Assembly (NCBI RefSeq): GCF_029931775.1
Contig: NC_079312.1
Coordinates: 9,865,821 to 9,929,820, forward strand
Length of the DNA stretch: 64,000 nt
From: Euleptes europaea
Taxonomy: Eukaryota > Chordata > Lepidosauria > Squamata > Sphaerodactylidae
Reading direction: 5' to 3'
Below, in pieces: positions 34,770 to 49,630 of the stretch. Each line of letters opens with the position of its first letter. Position 1 is the first letter of the stretch. The notes below the pieces were generated by a model. It ran no database searches. It had not been told where the DNA came from and was given only the letters and a program-made list of their open reading frames with translations. Both the position numbers and the translations under genes were made by a program.

Positions 34770-37700
34770 CCGTTATGGCTAATGCCATCTACGCAAAATT
34801 GTTGAGAAACCCTCTTTAAAAATTAGCGAAACCAAGGAACTGATGCAATTGTTTGTGTGTAGCCGATGGCTCCCACTCCAAAATCGCCCTCGCTTCTTGT
34901 GCGAAATCACGTACCCCAAAAAGGTCAGTTTGTCCTGATGAAACTCACATTTGGACAACTTTGCAAACAAGTGATTGTCCTGGAGGCGTCTCAGTACCTC
35001 TTTGACTAACTTCACATGCTCCTCGTAAGTTTTTGAATAAATCAAGATGTCATCCAAATACACAATCACCCCTTTGAAAAGTAAGTCATGTAACACCTCG
35101 TTAATCATTTGCATGAAGACACTAGGAGCCCCACTAAGACCGAAGGACATGACCAGGTATTCATACATTCCAAAGCAACTAGAGAAAGCTGTTTTCCACT
35201 CGTCCCCATTCCGTATTCTAATGCGATAATACGCCTCGACCAAGTCCAATTTGGTAAAGATGTGACCTTCCTTCAGTTGGCTGAGCAGATCTGGAATCAA
35301 TGGAAGGGGGTAGGCATTAGTCTGGTTGACTGCACGGAGTCTGCGAAAATCAATACATAAGATCTTCCGTTTTCTTACGCACAAAAAAGGAGGGAGTGGA
35401 GCAAGGCGCTGACGAGGGTCGGATGAACCCACGAGCTAATTTTTACCCAAAAATTCCCGTAACACCGACTTCTCCTTCGGACTCATGGGATAAATCTTCC
35501 CCTTCAGTAGTTTGCCCTCTCCCACCAACTCAATGGCACAGTCTGTCTATCAGTGGGGACGCAGAACATTGCACTCTTTCTCATTAAACACATCTGCAAC
35601 TGGGTGTACTCTCCAGGTAGTTGGGGGTTATAGGATCCCGATTCCTCGAAGCCATGGCAGCACACCCCCGGACGACCACCTCTCTCCGGTGTTGGTCACA
35701 CTGTGGCTGGGCGAAGGCAATAGTCAGGGCCACCCAATCTGTGGAGGGACCATGTCCTTGTAACCAATTTGCTCCAAGTACCACCAGGTACTGGATGCTT
35801 GGAACGATGGTGAAATGGATCTGTTCCCAATGAGTCCCTATTTCCAGCACCACTCTGCCCATGTGGTGGCTAACCGGACCCCCCCTAAAGTCACTGCCAT
35901 CCATTTGACTGAAGTGGATGGCTTGGGGCAAGTTCACTGGTTTTACTTTTAAAGCGTTAAAAGTCTCTTCACTGATCAAAGTTCGTGCACACCCCAAGTC
36001 GACTAAAGCCACCACTGCAACTTGCCCCCCCTCTAGGGCTTTGTAAAACAACATCTAAAAATAAAGTCTCTCCCATATCGCTCACCATCACTGGAGCCCC
36101 CTGCTCTTTGTTGGAAGAGGTCTGCTGCAGAGCTCCAGTTACAGCAGACCTGGGATGTTTTTTGGCTGGCGATTCCAAGCCTCTTCCTCCTCCGAGGCTG
36201 ACAAGCTGTCCTGGCTCAGCACTGGAACATTTGTAATCTGCGATCCCATTGGATAGAGTTGTGTAGTAAGCTGTCCCTCTTGGCTAGTTGATGCGAGGCT
36301 GAGAGCGGAGGGTCCTCGTCTTCCGGGAGTCGCACGCTTTCAACGATCCTTGCCTCCTGTCCGTGCCACCTCCTCCTAGGCCGGGTGCGGAGCGGCTGGG
36401 GAACCTTCAAGCTGGGAAGGGCAAGCGGCAGTGAAATGTCCCATTCCGCCCCAAACCAGGAATGCCCTGCTCTGAAAACACCTCACTCTGTCCGCTTTCG
36501 GGGCGGCCGCCCTCCCTGGTGGTCTGGAGCCCCCTCTTGGGACTGCCAGCTCAGGCCACGGCTCCGAGCCTCATGCTTTGCGTAGTTTTGACAAGTTCAG
36601 TAATGGCTGGCAGCTTTCCACTTCCACTGCCAGCAGAATCCACCCCTCAAGATCAGGGGGGTCTCCTTGCATGAAAGCCCAGTGGAGAATCTCTGAGTTC
36701 AGTCCTTCACGAAAATACTGCACACGCGTGTCCTCGCTCCAATCCACAACTTTGCTTGCTAGCAACTGGAACTCACTCGCATACTGCATCACCGACTTGG
36801 CACCCTGGCGAAGCTGTAGCAGAGCCGTCTTGGCCCGCTCGCTCTGGTGCGGATCCTCAAAATGCTGTCTGAGCACAAACATAAAGTCATCTAGGGTCCT
36901 CAGAGCACGGGAGCGAAGGCCGTACTGCTGGACCATCCAGCTCGCTGCCTCCCCTTCCAGCAGCGAAGCTACGTACCGTAACTGACTCTCCTCTAAAGCA
37001 AAAGTGGGTCCCTGCTCTCTCATGAAACTGTCCACTTGAATCAAAAAGTAGGGAGCTTCTCCCCTGAGCAGTCAAAGGAGGTTTGCAACTCCCTCCGCGG
37101 AGCGGGTGGCTGAGGCTGGGGAGCCGGTTGACCCGGAGGTGGGGGCGCCTGTGGCGCTTGTGGTTGCTGAGGCGGTGGTGGCGCTGGTTGCTGGGGCGGC
37201 AGCGGTGTGGGTTGTGCAGGCTGCGCTTGACAGACTTCGGCCACCTCTTGCCAAAGTCCCTCCAACAAGCCCCGCAGCATAGCTACCTGCTCAAGCAGTT
37301 CATGATTTTTCTGTTGGAGGCATGGCTAGTCCTCATCCCTTTCTCACCACTTCTGCGCCTGGCGCAATCCTGTGCCCCACACAGGTGGGTCCTCAGAAAC
37401 CCTCGTTGCTCCCATCCGAGAGCCGACTGAAAATTCCCAGTCCTCCTCTGGCAAGACGGAGCCCGCTCCCCACCTGGTATTAACATGTGGAGGCACCCAT
37501 GGAGACTCCAGCCAGAGCCGCGGACAAACGTCCGGAAGTCTGGGCACCACTCCTTCCATGCCCCGAGGCCGCAGTTGTCTCAATGGCAACTTGGGGGCCT
37601 CCTCTGGCTTCTCCGGTTGCTTAGGTTCCTCATCCGGTACCTTGGGGTCCACCGGGTCTTGGTCAGGAATCAGCGGGCTTGTGGTATCGGGCACTTTGGT

Positions 37701-38152
37701 GTCCGGAGCTTCACCCATGGTGCTGGGGAGAACACGGCACCACAGCCCAAAAGAAGATTACTAGCCTAATGTCAGGATCAGGCATCTGTCCCTAGCATCC
37801 CATAAGCAAACTCATCCAGGCAGGTAGCTCTGAAGCAGTAATACTTTATTAGGAGCAATAAGACAGATTAAAGGACTGACTGCCTACAGACAGGTGAGGC
37901 TAGTAATGGTGAATACAGCCAGGTTACATGCTTAAGACACTACGGACTGAAAAAGTAAACATTGCTAGGCAACCCCGAGATAAGCGGCTCCCAGGAAGAC
38001 AGACTAAACATTACCACAGCTGCAGAAAACAGGATGAGCGAAACTGTACACAGACGTTCATCGGTATGAGAACCAAGGACTTGACGTGGGGCCAGACCTG
38101 GCCTAACTCATGTCAAGAGCCTTTGCTCTAGCTAAAATGCACAGGCCTGACA
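34770..38152 (-). mobile_element. Ty3/Gypsy LTR retroelement fossil, 5' half
   Basis: Minus orientation. 5' LTR 37770-38152 (383 bp, TG..CA, with a minus-strand AATAAA), then a gag-like region (about 36.6-37.7 kb, with a P/Q-rich stretch), a retroviral-type aspartic protease region (about 35.6-36.05 kb) and the first part of the reverse transcriptase (about 34.8-35.4 kb). The rest of pol and the 3' LTR are absent. It is related in gag and RT to the younger element at 55.3 kb. Broken in several places; old compared with that copy. Confidence 0.88.
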
Positions 38153-38311
38153 CAATCCATCTCATATTGAGTCTTCCGCTTTTCCCACTGCCTTTAACTT
38201 TTAATTGTCTTTTCTAGTGACATTTATCTTCCCATAATACGACCAAAGTACGATAGCCACAGCTCAGACATTTTCGCCTCCAGAGACAGTTCAGGCTTGA
38301 TTTGATTCAGA
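38153..38311 (-). mobile_element. RTE/BovB-type LINE fragment, continued at 40365-40447
   Basis: caatccatctcatattgagt, cttttctagtgacatttatc and ttcaggcttgatttgattca match the 6.4-6.6 kb BovB. The next part (cagtccacagtatccgtgaa, accacatttcaaagcaatct) appears at 40365-40447, beyond the hAT and SINE insertions. Confidence 0.75.
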
Positions 38312-38620
38312 ACCTAGAGCCGTGTTGGCAAACCTATGGCACGCGTGTCCTAAGCGGCACGCCAAGCCCTCTCTGTGGGCACACGCGGAGCCGTCGCGTC
38401 TGCCCCCTCCTCCGCCCCTCGAGGCCTCGACGCAAGTTTCCGCCACGCCGCAGCCAACTTTGTTGCGGGGCGGAGGCGGGGGCGAGGCGGCAGGCGTAGT
38501 GGTGCGGCCGGCCACGTAGCCCTCGGGGCCGAGCATGAGCAGCCGGTGGCAAGTCTGGAGCGGCGCCTAGGTGGGGCGGCGGTGGTGGTGGTGGTGCTGA
38601 GGCGGAGCGGCGGGAGGCAT

Positions 38621-38799
38621 ATGGCTTGCGGTGGGGCGGCTCTTCCGCCGGCCAGCCTGGCACCCCTGCCTGTGCCGCCGCCGTGGTACCACAAGGACCT
38701 GAGCCGGGCAGCGGCCGAGGAGCTGCTGGCCCGGGCCGGCCGTGACGGCAGCTTCCTGGTGTGCAAGAGCGTGGCCGGCGCCTTCGTCCTCTGCCTGCT
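38621..38799 (+). pseudogene. INPPL1: Captured copy of INPPL1 (SHIP2) exon 1, SH2 start
   Basis: ATG at 38621 opens MACGGAALPPASLAPLPVPP then WYHKDLSRAAAEELLARAGR and DGSFLVCKSVAGAFVLCLL, ending exactly at a donor (CTGCT|GTGAGTGG). Human INPPL1 starts with a short A/G/P-rich leader and WYHRDLSRAAAEELLARAGR, DGSFLVRDSESVAGAF (from memory), so identity is clear. INPPL1 encodes the SH2-containing inositol 5-phosphatase 2. Here the phosphotyrosine-binding Arg of FLVR is Cys and two codons are missing in the following loop, so the SH2 fold would not bind normally. The rest of the gene is absent: a copied exon with its upstream GC-rich flank, not the resident gene. Confidence 0.88.
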
Positions 38800-39266
38800 G
38801 TGAGTGGGCCTGGCCCCTTAGAGTCCGGGGGAAGAGGGGTTTCTCTCCCCCCCGGTAGGCTGCGCTGTGATCGGCGGCGGTGAGTTGGGAATCGCTCCCC
38901 CCCTTTCCTTCCCCTCCCCGAGTCGGGAGCTGCTACTGAGCGCGCTTCTCTGCTGGGCACCAGTCCCCCCAACCCACTTTTGCAAACTTGCCACCCTTTG
39001 CACCCGCACGGCTTTTGTTGCCGGCGTGGAAAGCGCGCAAGCTTGCCCCCCTCTTACCCGGGGCGCGATGCAAAGGCGCCTCTTCCTCTGCAACGCGGGA
39101 GGCTTTTTTGTGTGTTTGTGTCTTTGCATCGTTGGAGGGCGAGTTGCAAAAGTTCGCTTTGCGGGTTTTCATGCAAGCCTGCGGACGACTTGACCTTTCC
39201 TCGGGGGGGTGTCTCTCTCTTTCCCCACCAATACACCCTGTTGCTGGGGCAAGCTGGCCCCTTGCA

Positions 39267-39642
39267 CATTTTCCTCATCCAGATTCTCAAAACTCTGCAT
39301 GGGGGGTAATTGGCCATTTGTGAATGGGAGGTTTTGCCTTGGATTTGTCACTCTCGTGCACATTTTCCCCATCCAGATTCTGAAAACTCTGCATGGGGGG
39401 TTATTGGCCATTTGTGAATGGGAGGTGTTGCCTTGGATTTGCCACTCAGATGCACATTTTCCCCATCCAGATTCTGAAAACTCTGCATGGGGAGTTAATG
39501 GCCATTTGTGAATGGGAGGTTTTGCCTTGGATTTGCCACTCAGATGCACATTTCCCCCACCCAGATTCTCAAAACTCTGCATGGGGGGTTACTGGCCATT
39601 TATAAATGGGAGGTTTTGCCTTGGATTTGCCACTCAGAATTC
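39267..39642 (+). repeat. Tandem array, four units of 94 bp
   Basis: Units start at 39267, 39361, 39455 and 39549, each beginning cattttccccatccagattc and ending ggatttgccactcagatgca, about 90-95% alike. Related single units form an inverted pair at 21455-21640. Confidence 0.92.
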
Positions 39643-39892
39643 CTTAAAAGTGTGGAATTCTCTGCCAAATAATTTTAAGTCAATGAAAGCACTTGGGATT
39701 GCTTTCCTCACTTTGTTTGGATCATTTTATGCTTGTGAGCAGCTGTTTTCAGCTTTGAATTATATCAAATCTGACACCAGAAACAGGCTAACAGATGACC
39801 TGAGTGCTGCATGTGTTGTTCTCAAACTTACAAAGTATGAGCCAAGGGTAGACAATTTATCAGCATGGACACAACAGCAAAAATCACATTAA
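39640..39892 (+). pseudogene. hAT transposase C-terminal remnant
   Basis: Encodes SLKVWNSLPNNFKSMKALG, FGSFYACEQLFSALNYIKSD and TRNRLTDDLSAACVVLKLTK and then a stop. The ACEQLFSALNYIKSD...RLTDDLS pattern is the hAT C-terminal dimerisation region that ends hAT transposases. The DDE catalytic part is missing. Confidence 0.85.
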
Positions 39893-40119
39893 TTGTTCAA
39901 AAGCATGCCTTTCGATAAAAAGTTGTTTGTATAATTGAAAGCTCTGTTATTGTGTTTTTCTTTTAAGGCAAAAGATGTTAACATATGAGTTGTTTTTTCT
40001 AAACTAAAACCTCAGTATTCGGGTTAAATTGACGCATTGGCACTCGGCGATAAATAAGTGGGTTTTGGGTTGCAGTTTGGGCACTCGGTCTCTAAAAGGT
40101 TCGCCATCACTGACCTAGA

Positions 40120-40362
40120 GTGTGGTATAGTAGTTCAGACCAATGGACTCTAATCTGGAGAACTGGGTTGATTCCTTGCTCTTCTACACGAGCAGTGTAC
40201 TCTGATCTGGAGAACCAGATAAAACTAAACCTGCTGGGAGCCGTTAGTCTAGTTACAGTTTTCTCAGATCTCAGTCCCACCAACCTCACAAGATGCCCAT
40301 TGTGGGGTGAGGGAAGTGAAAGTGATTGTAAGCCACTTTGAGACTCCTTACGGTACAGAAAA
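40120..40362 (+). mobile_element. tRNA-derived SINE
   Basis: Head gtgtggtatagtagttcaga, B-box-like gggttgattccttgc, body gtgattgtaagccactttga. Sits between the hAT and the second half of the BovB fragment. Confidence 0.7.
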
Positions 40363-40444
40363 GAAGTCTTGGCAGTCCACAGTATCCGTGAAACTCTCCC
40401 AACAGCACCACATTTCAAAGCAATCTATTTTCTTCTTTATTCAT

Positions 40445-40515
40445 TGTTCCTGACACTGGCATTCAGAGGTTGGCTGCCTCTGAACATGGAGATTCCTTAT
40501 AGTCACCATGGCTAA
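40445..40515 (+). mobile_element. CR1/L3-like repeat fragment
   Basis: cattcagaggttggctgcct and gaacatggagattcctta match 9.1 and 14.6 kb. Confidence 0.45.
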
Positions 40516-41205
40516 TAACTTTTTAAAAATATATTTTATTAAAGTTTTCACTATATACAAACAAACATATAATCACACATACATTCACAGTTTATACTCC
40601 TTCGGGAAGTCTGTTTCATCTTACATCTCAAAAGTCTTCTACATTGTCATTGATTTATATAATAAATTCTTTCTATTCTAATTATTAAATTTTGTATAAT
40701 CTAAATTTTACTTCTTACAATCTATCCCTTTTGTTTTTTTTGTTTTTTAATAATTTTTTATTAAATTTTTATAACAACATAAAAACAAACAAATACAATG
40801 AAATAAAAACAAACTATAAAAAGAAAGGGGAAAAAGAAAAAATATAGAAAGAAAATACAAAAAATTACAGAAGGGTATCTTTACATCTTGGTTGTTACAT
40901 TCATGATTACAATATTATAAAATTAAAGAAGATACCCCTTTCCCCTCCACCCACCTACGAAGTGACCCTTCACCCGACTTCCGAAGAAGTGTCTAAACAG
41001 TTTTTAGTACACTTAATAACATAAAAATATAAAGTTATTAAAACTAGTTTCTATCTCGTTAATCAACAATCTATCCCTTTTGTTGAACATAATCCAAATA
41101 ACCTTCCCATTTTTGTTGAAATTCATCCGTTGTCTTCTCTTTCATCAGGCTAGTCAATCTGGCCATCACCACAAATTCATTGTGCTAGGCCAGGTCGTCT
41201 CGGGT
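40516..41205 (-). mobile_element. L1 3' end, with a second L1-like tail nested in it
   Basis: Minus strand 41080-41190 encodes RLTSLMKEKTTDEFQQKWEG then YLDYVQQKG-stop, an L1 ORF2 C-terminus, followed by an AT-rich 3' UTR to 40516. A second poly(A)-ended piece, 40737-41064, is inserted with the direct repeat caatctatcccttttgtt on both sides. Confidence 0.65.
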
Positions 41206-44142
<2,937 letters not shown>

Positions 44143-47100
44143 ATAGCCTTGGAAACTTACCGTGAGGGCTTATTCTCCTCTGAGGCGAAGGGCACCCTGA
44201 GCTGTGGGTTGTTTTCCTCTACATCCGGGTAGGCAGGACTAAAATTGTTCTGACTTCCTGTATCCCGTTGGCAGGAAAACAGCCTGAGGAAGCCAGTTAC
44301 CGTCTATACTAGCTATGTAGACAGTGATGAAACCAACTTGCAGTATAACTTGAATATAACTCGAAACTGAACACAATTCAACAGGGAGAACTAGAAACTG
44401 ATATCTATGTGTACTTAGAATGCGGTTCCTTGTTTGCTCAGTTAGAAAGACAGCTGAAGTTATGTAATGCAAACTTTTGATAAGAAGGGTGGGGCAGGAT
44501 GCCCTTCGCCTCAGAGGAGAATAAGCCCTCACGGTAAGCTTCCAAGGCTATATTCTCCCCTGAGGCAAGGGCATCCTGAGCTGTGGGACTTATAAGAGCT
44601 CCCAGTAGGGCGGGAAAGGATTACTCTACCACATTTTGCAGGACCCTATGGCCGAAGGCTGTTTGTGCTAATGACCAGGTATGAATCGTATAATGCCTGA
44701 CAAATGTTGAGACCGAAGTCCAGGTGGCGGCCCTGCATATCTCCTCCAGTGGGGCCTGTTTATCGAAGGCAGCTGTGGTGGCGGTGCTTCTAAGGGAGTG
44801 AGCAGTGATGCCCTCTGGGACGGGCTTACCAGATACCCTGTATGCCTCTGCTATGCATGATTTAATTGTGTAGCTAATGGAGGCAGCTGACATTCTTTGT
44901 CCCTTACTGGGGTTGGAGATGCCGATGAACATGAAGTCGGTCTTCCTAATGCCTGCCGTGCGGTCGATGAAAATACAGATAGCCCTTCTTAGGTTTAATG
45001 TGTGCCAGGAGGTTTCCCTTGGCCCTGAAGGTTTGGGGCAGAATGATGGTAAGTTGATCTCCTGAGCTCTATGGAAGCGTTAGTTAACTTTAGGCTGGAA
45101 GGTAGGGTCGAGTGTCAGCACTACCTTGTCTTTGTGGAAGACACATAGCCCTTTTCTAATGGAGAGAGCTCTGAGCTCAGATACCCTTCTTGCAGAAGTG
45201 ATCGCTGTAAGGAAGAGTACCTTCAGCTGAAGGTATCTCATGGAAACTGATCTAAGGGGCTCGAAGGGTGGTTCCATGAGAGCCTTTAGGACCAAATTGA
45301 GATTCCACGTAGGAAACCTATGAATGAGGGGAGGTTGAATTTAAGAGACCCCTTTTAAAAATACTGAGATATGCCTATGTTGAGATGTGCGGCATCCTTC
45401 TAAGAATGGGACCACGGTAGAGATGGCCGCTATCTGTCGCCTCAAGGTAGAAGCCTTGAGTTTTTGTCGAACTCCTTCCTGAAGGAATTCTAAGATTTTG
45501 GGAATGTCTGGTTGGGTTGGGTCAAACTTTTTTCTTCTAGCCCACCGGACGAAGGCCTTCCAGGACGCGTTATATATGCGCCTGGTAGATGGCCTTTGGG
45601 CATCTATAATAGTATTGATGACCCCTTCAGAGTACCCTCTCAAGCGCCAAGCGGTCAAACAAAACCACTGAGGGTCTGGGTGTAGTAGCGGACCCTGGCG
45701 GAGAATGGCCAGTCTTGCTGGGATCTGCCATGGGTCCTGGCATGACATGCGTTTTAGGTTCACGAACCATGGTCTCCGTGGCCAAAAGGGGGCTATCAAG
45801 ATTACGTCGGCTCTGTGTTGTTGGATTTTTCGTAGGACTTTTGGGAGGATAGGGATTGGAGGGAATGCATAAAGCAGACCCTTCGGCCACGGGCTGAGCA
45901 GGGCGTCTGTGCCTTCTGCTTTTGGGTGGAAGTACCTAGAATAGTATCTGGGAACCTTGCGATTTGACTCTGAAGCGAACAGATCTACTGAAGAGGTACC
46001 AAATATGTCTGTAAGATGATGAAATGTTTGTTGGTCTAATTCCCATTCTCCTTCATCTATGGACTGGCGGCTTAGCCAGTCGGCCCGTAGAAGTGTCTCC
46101 TGCTGTGACCATCGCCCTTGGGCAATCTGATCGCCCAGAGAGGCCCCCCAGCCTAGAAGGCTGGCATCTGTAAAAATCTGTATGGGGTCCTTGTGTATGT
46201 ATTGTGTTGCCTTTCGCAGGTTTGATGTTTTGATCCACCAACAAAGGCTGTGTCTGACGTTTGGTGGGATATTTATCCTTTTGATCTTTTTCTTTGTGAT
46301 GTCTAGTTGGTGCAGGAGCAGCAGCCATTGCAGAGGGCGTGAGTGGAATCGTGCCCATGGGACGATAGCTATGCATGACACCATCAGTCCCAAAAGGGCC
46401 GCTGGAGACATGAGCATGGCGAACTTCTTTTTGGCCGTGTTGGCAGCAGAGATCGCTAGCTTGTTTATGCGCTCCTGTGGTAGTGACAGGGAGTTGTGTT
46501 TTGAATTGATTTTGGTTCCCAAGTGTGTCATCACTTGTGATGGAGTCAAGGAACTCTTGGGGAAATTTATAAGGAATCCATGTTCCTGGAGGACTTGAGT
46601 AACCCTTTCCGTGTGTGTGCAGGCAAGGTTGAAAGTTGGAGCGCATATCAAGCTGTCGTCCAGGTACGGATGTACCTGGATTCCCTCCTGTCTGAGGGTT
46701 GTAATGACTGTCACCAATACTTTGGTGAAGACCCTCGGGGCGGAGGTCAACCCAAAAGGGAGGGCCTTGAATTGGTAGTGACTGTGCCCGTACACAAATC
46801 TTAGGAATGGTCTTTGCAAGGAATGGATGGGGATATGGAGGTAGGCCTCGCTGATGTCCACCGCCGTCATAAAGGTGCCAGGGAGAAGGGACTCCACTAT
46901 CGATTTGACAGTTTCCATACGAAAGTGTCTGTGGGCCATCCTCTTGTTGATGTATTTTAAGTTGAGGATGGCCCTCCAGTCCCCGTTTTTCTTCGGGACT
47001 GTGAAGAAAGTGTAGTACACTCCCTGGCCCCTCTGACAGCTGGGAACTGGTTCTATGGCCTTGATGTGGGTCAAGTGTTGAATGGCTGTTAGGGTTCTTA

Positions 47101-49430
47101 AGTGTTTCCCCTTCTTCAGGGATATTTGTGAAATTAGGAAACGGTTCCTTGGACGAGATGTAAACTCCAAGAGGTAACCGTTTGATATGATTTGTGAAAC
47201 CCACGTGTCTGGATTTGACAGGGCCCACCTTGCCCTGAACTCCTGTAACCTCCCCAACACCTGAACGTGACTGGCATCACTGGGGTTATTCTTTGCAAAT
47301 CGGTCTCCTTTGTCACCTCTGGGTTGGAAACCTTGGGTTCTGGAGAACCCCCCCACCCTGCGAAATGACCTTGTGCTACCCCAGGAACCTCTAGTAGTTC
47401 CCCAGGAGCCTCTCCTCTATTCTGTTCTGAATCTGGGTGAGAACTTGGGGGGACGAAAGGAATGATACGAGGAAGGTCGATGATCCTTTTTAATCTGCAT
47501 TGGCAGCACCTGTTTTTTATCTTTTGTTTCTATGAGGACACTGTCAAGTTTTTCTCCAAATAGGCATCCTTCCTTAACAGGGTAAGCCATAAGTGTGGTT
47601 TTAGCCTTGAAATCGGCCAGCCAGGCCCTAAGCCAAAGCCCCCTTCTGATGGAAGTGACCGATGCCATGGATCTCGCTACTGAGGACATAGCATCAAGCG
47701 AGGCATCGGCCATTAATGTTATGGCGCTTTGGACTCTCTCAAGGCCCCCTAAGACCCTGAGATTATCCTCGGGAACTAGTTGGATAATCTTTTTTATCCT
47801 GGCGAAAATAGAGGTGGTAGCGCTGGCCTGAATAGCAGTAGCTGAGGCCTCGTGCTCCTTCCTCGCTAGGTAGTCTGCTTTTCTGTCTAGTTGGTCTCTC
47901 AAAGAGCCAACTCTGTCCTCTGGAACCAATCCTGGTGACTGTAGGTCAAGTACCGGGGCGTCCACCAGAGGAACCTTAAGCATTGCCATGGCGTGAGGCG
48001 CCAGGTTGTATAGTTTTTTGATATTATTGGATAGTTGTCTGTTAGGGGCTGGGTGATCCCACTCATCCCTTACAGCATTGATGAAGAACTCTGGGAAAGG
48101 TACTGAATTAGTTGTGGATTTCGGTCCAGGGAAACATTCTTTGACTCCCTTTTTCCACTTTGACTTTGGTTCCTCAGATTGGTCTGTTTCCTCGTTAAGG
48201 TCCAGAGCAATCATAGCTTTGGCCAGCAGGGCCTGATAATCCTCACCAGAGAAAAGCCTGTTATGTTGGTCCGACTCCTGAGGAGGCTCGTCATCAGAGT
48301 CAAAATCGCCCTCCTCTTTTTCCTCCTCATATTCTAGAGAGGAGTTGGGAGATTTAGAATGTTCTCTTGTTCCAGAGAAGTTAGCCTTCATGGCCGCCTT
48401 AGTGGGTCAAGTAGTATTACTTGCATTAGCAGAGGTAGAAGGACCTTCGCCCTCATCAACAGTATTGCAATTGCTAGTTTGATGAGAATGGGGGGGTAAT
48501 TGGAGGGGGACCCATAGTGGCCCAGTTCTAAAGGAGTAGGGAGGCGGGCCTGGAAGGATTGGAAGGCTTGCCACTGGCGCTGAAGGGCATAGTTGATCAG
48601 TTCATCAGCGTTTTGCCATGATAGAAAATGGCCACCCGCCGCCGCCTGAGTGGGGGGGGGGGTTTGCCAACTCCCGTTGCCGCCAAGTTACTATTCCCCG
48701 TTGCCGCCAAATTACTATTCCCTGTCGGGACGAATACGGGCGCCACTGCAGCCGCCGCCGCCAAAGAGACCGTGTCTGGGTGCTGCGCGCTTTCAGCGAC
48801 GAATCAGGCGTTTTACGTCCGGCTTTCATGCCGGCGCCGATCTTGTTGCCGCGCTTCCTTTTTCTGCTGTCCGGTTGCGGCGGAGCGGCTTTTTGCGCCT
48901 TTTTTATTTTTATTTGGGCCGCGGGTGGTTCAGCGGCCAGGGTCTCTCCCGGTTGTTCTGCACCCCCTAATGGTCCGTCAGAACGGCCGTTGGGGGAACT
49001 GGAGCACTTGGGGGTGGTTTGAACCAACCCCCTTTGGTAATCCTTCTCAGAGAGAAGGTCGTCCTCTCTAGTTAAGATGGCGTCGGCCATCTTGGATTAA
49101 TCCTGCCCTGAGTCCCTTTCCCAAGGTAAAGAGGGGGAAAGGGTAACGAGGGAAGGAAGGAGAGGGACAAATATTAGGGAAGAAGAGACTAACAGAAGGC
49201 AGGTAAGCAATAGAAAGGGGAAAAAACTAAATCTCACTAATCCTAATGGAGCGTTGGCACAGAGCTTTGCGCTGTTGCCTGCTCTACCTGGATAGGCAGG
49301 ACGGAAACTGGCTTCCTCAGGCTGTTTTCCCGCCAACGGGGTACAGGAAGTCAGAACAATTTTAGTCCTGCCTACCCGGATGGAGAGGAAAACAACCCAC
49401 AGCTCAGGATGCCCTTGCCTCAGGGGAGAA
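44143..49430 (-). mobile_element. DIRS-type tyrosine-recombinase retroelement fossil, 5.3 kb
   Basis: Minus orientation. Parts in order: a gag-like region (about 47.4-49.1 kb), reverse transcriptase with RNase H (about 45.9-47.3 kb; YLDD box), and a tyrosine recombinase (about 44.6-45.9 kb; HSLRS box and a terminal Tyr). Ends are inverted repeats (44143-44305 and 49287-49430) and an internal complementary region lies at about 44485-44590. No target duplication is expected or seen; copy A of the segmental duplication shows the empty site. Nearly whole in structure, with a small number (about two or three) of coding breaks; moderately young. Confidence 0.92.
44485..44590. repeat. DIRS internal complementary region
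   Basis: Reads the complement of the left outer end (ccttcgcctcagaggagaat, aagccctcacggtaag, ccaaggctat) directly joined to the complement of the right outer end (tctcccctgaggcaaggg, catcctgagctgtggg). This joining of both termini is the DIRS hallmark used in their circular replication model. Confidence 0.88.
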
Positions 49431-49630
49431 CAGAGCATATGAGGGCTGCCAGCAGGAGACAGTGCAGGGAGGGAGATAAAGGGGAAAATAAGCAACTCCC
49501 CACAGGTCCCTACAATTTCCCCACTTTCAAATTGGGCCCAGACCAGCCAGCACCACATACCTGGCCACACCCTAGTGACTGGGCTGGCACATCATAACTG
49601 GGTCACATTTCTCCCAGCTAGAGGCTGCCA
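49431..49630. repeat. Segmental duplication, copy B, second part
   Basis: cagagcatatgagggctgcc, agcaactccccacaggtccc and actgggtcacatttctccca match 34548-34740. Confidence 0.7.

Larger units (their letters stand above)
38320..40112 (+). mobile_element. hAT transposon carrying a captured INPPL1 first exon
   Basis: 1793 bp flanked by exact 8-bp duplications ACCTAGAG (38312-38319 and 40113-40120). Ends CCGTGTTGGCAAACCTATGG and GGTTCGCCATCACTG are inverted. Inside, in order: a terminal block shared with the hAT at 54.0 kb (38320-38395), a GC-rich block ending in an INPPL1-like exon (38621-38799) with its splice donor, GC-rich flank, four 94-bp tandem units (39267-39642), the last part of a hAT transposase (39640-39892), and the 3' terminal block. 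No complete transposase, so it would need one supplied in trans. Confidence 0.9.

Noticed and set aside
37041-37280. Separate P/Q-rich host protein
   Set aside because: It sits in the gag region of the minus-strand Gypsy fossil and reads as its low-complexity part.
38621-38799. Resident INPPL1 gene start
   Set aside because: It is enclosed by hAT ends with exact target duplications, has lost the FLVR Arg and two codons, and no further INPPL1 exon follows.
39267-39642. CRISPR-like array
   Set aside because: Units are 94-bp direct tandem copies without spacers, in a vertebrate hAT element.
45627-47228. Extra minus-strand frames in the DIRS element
   Set aside because: Alternative-frame shadows of its pol region, with no domain of their own.
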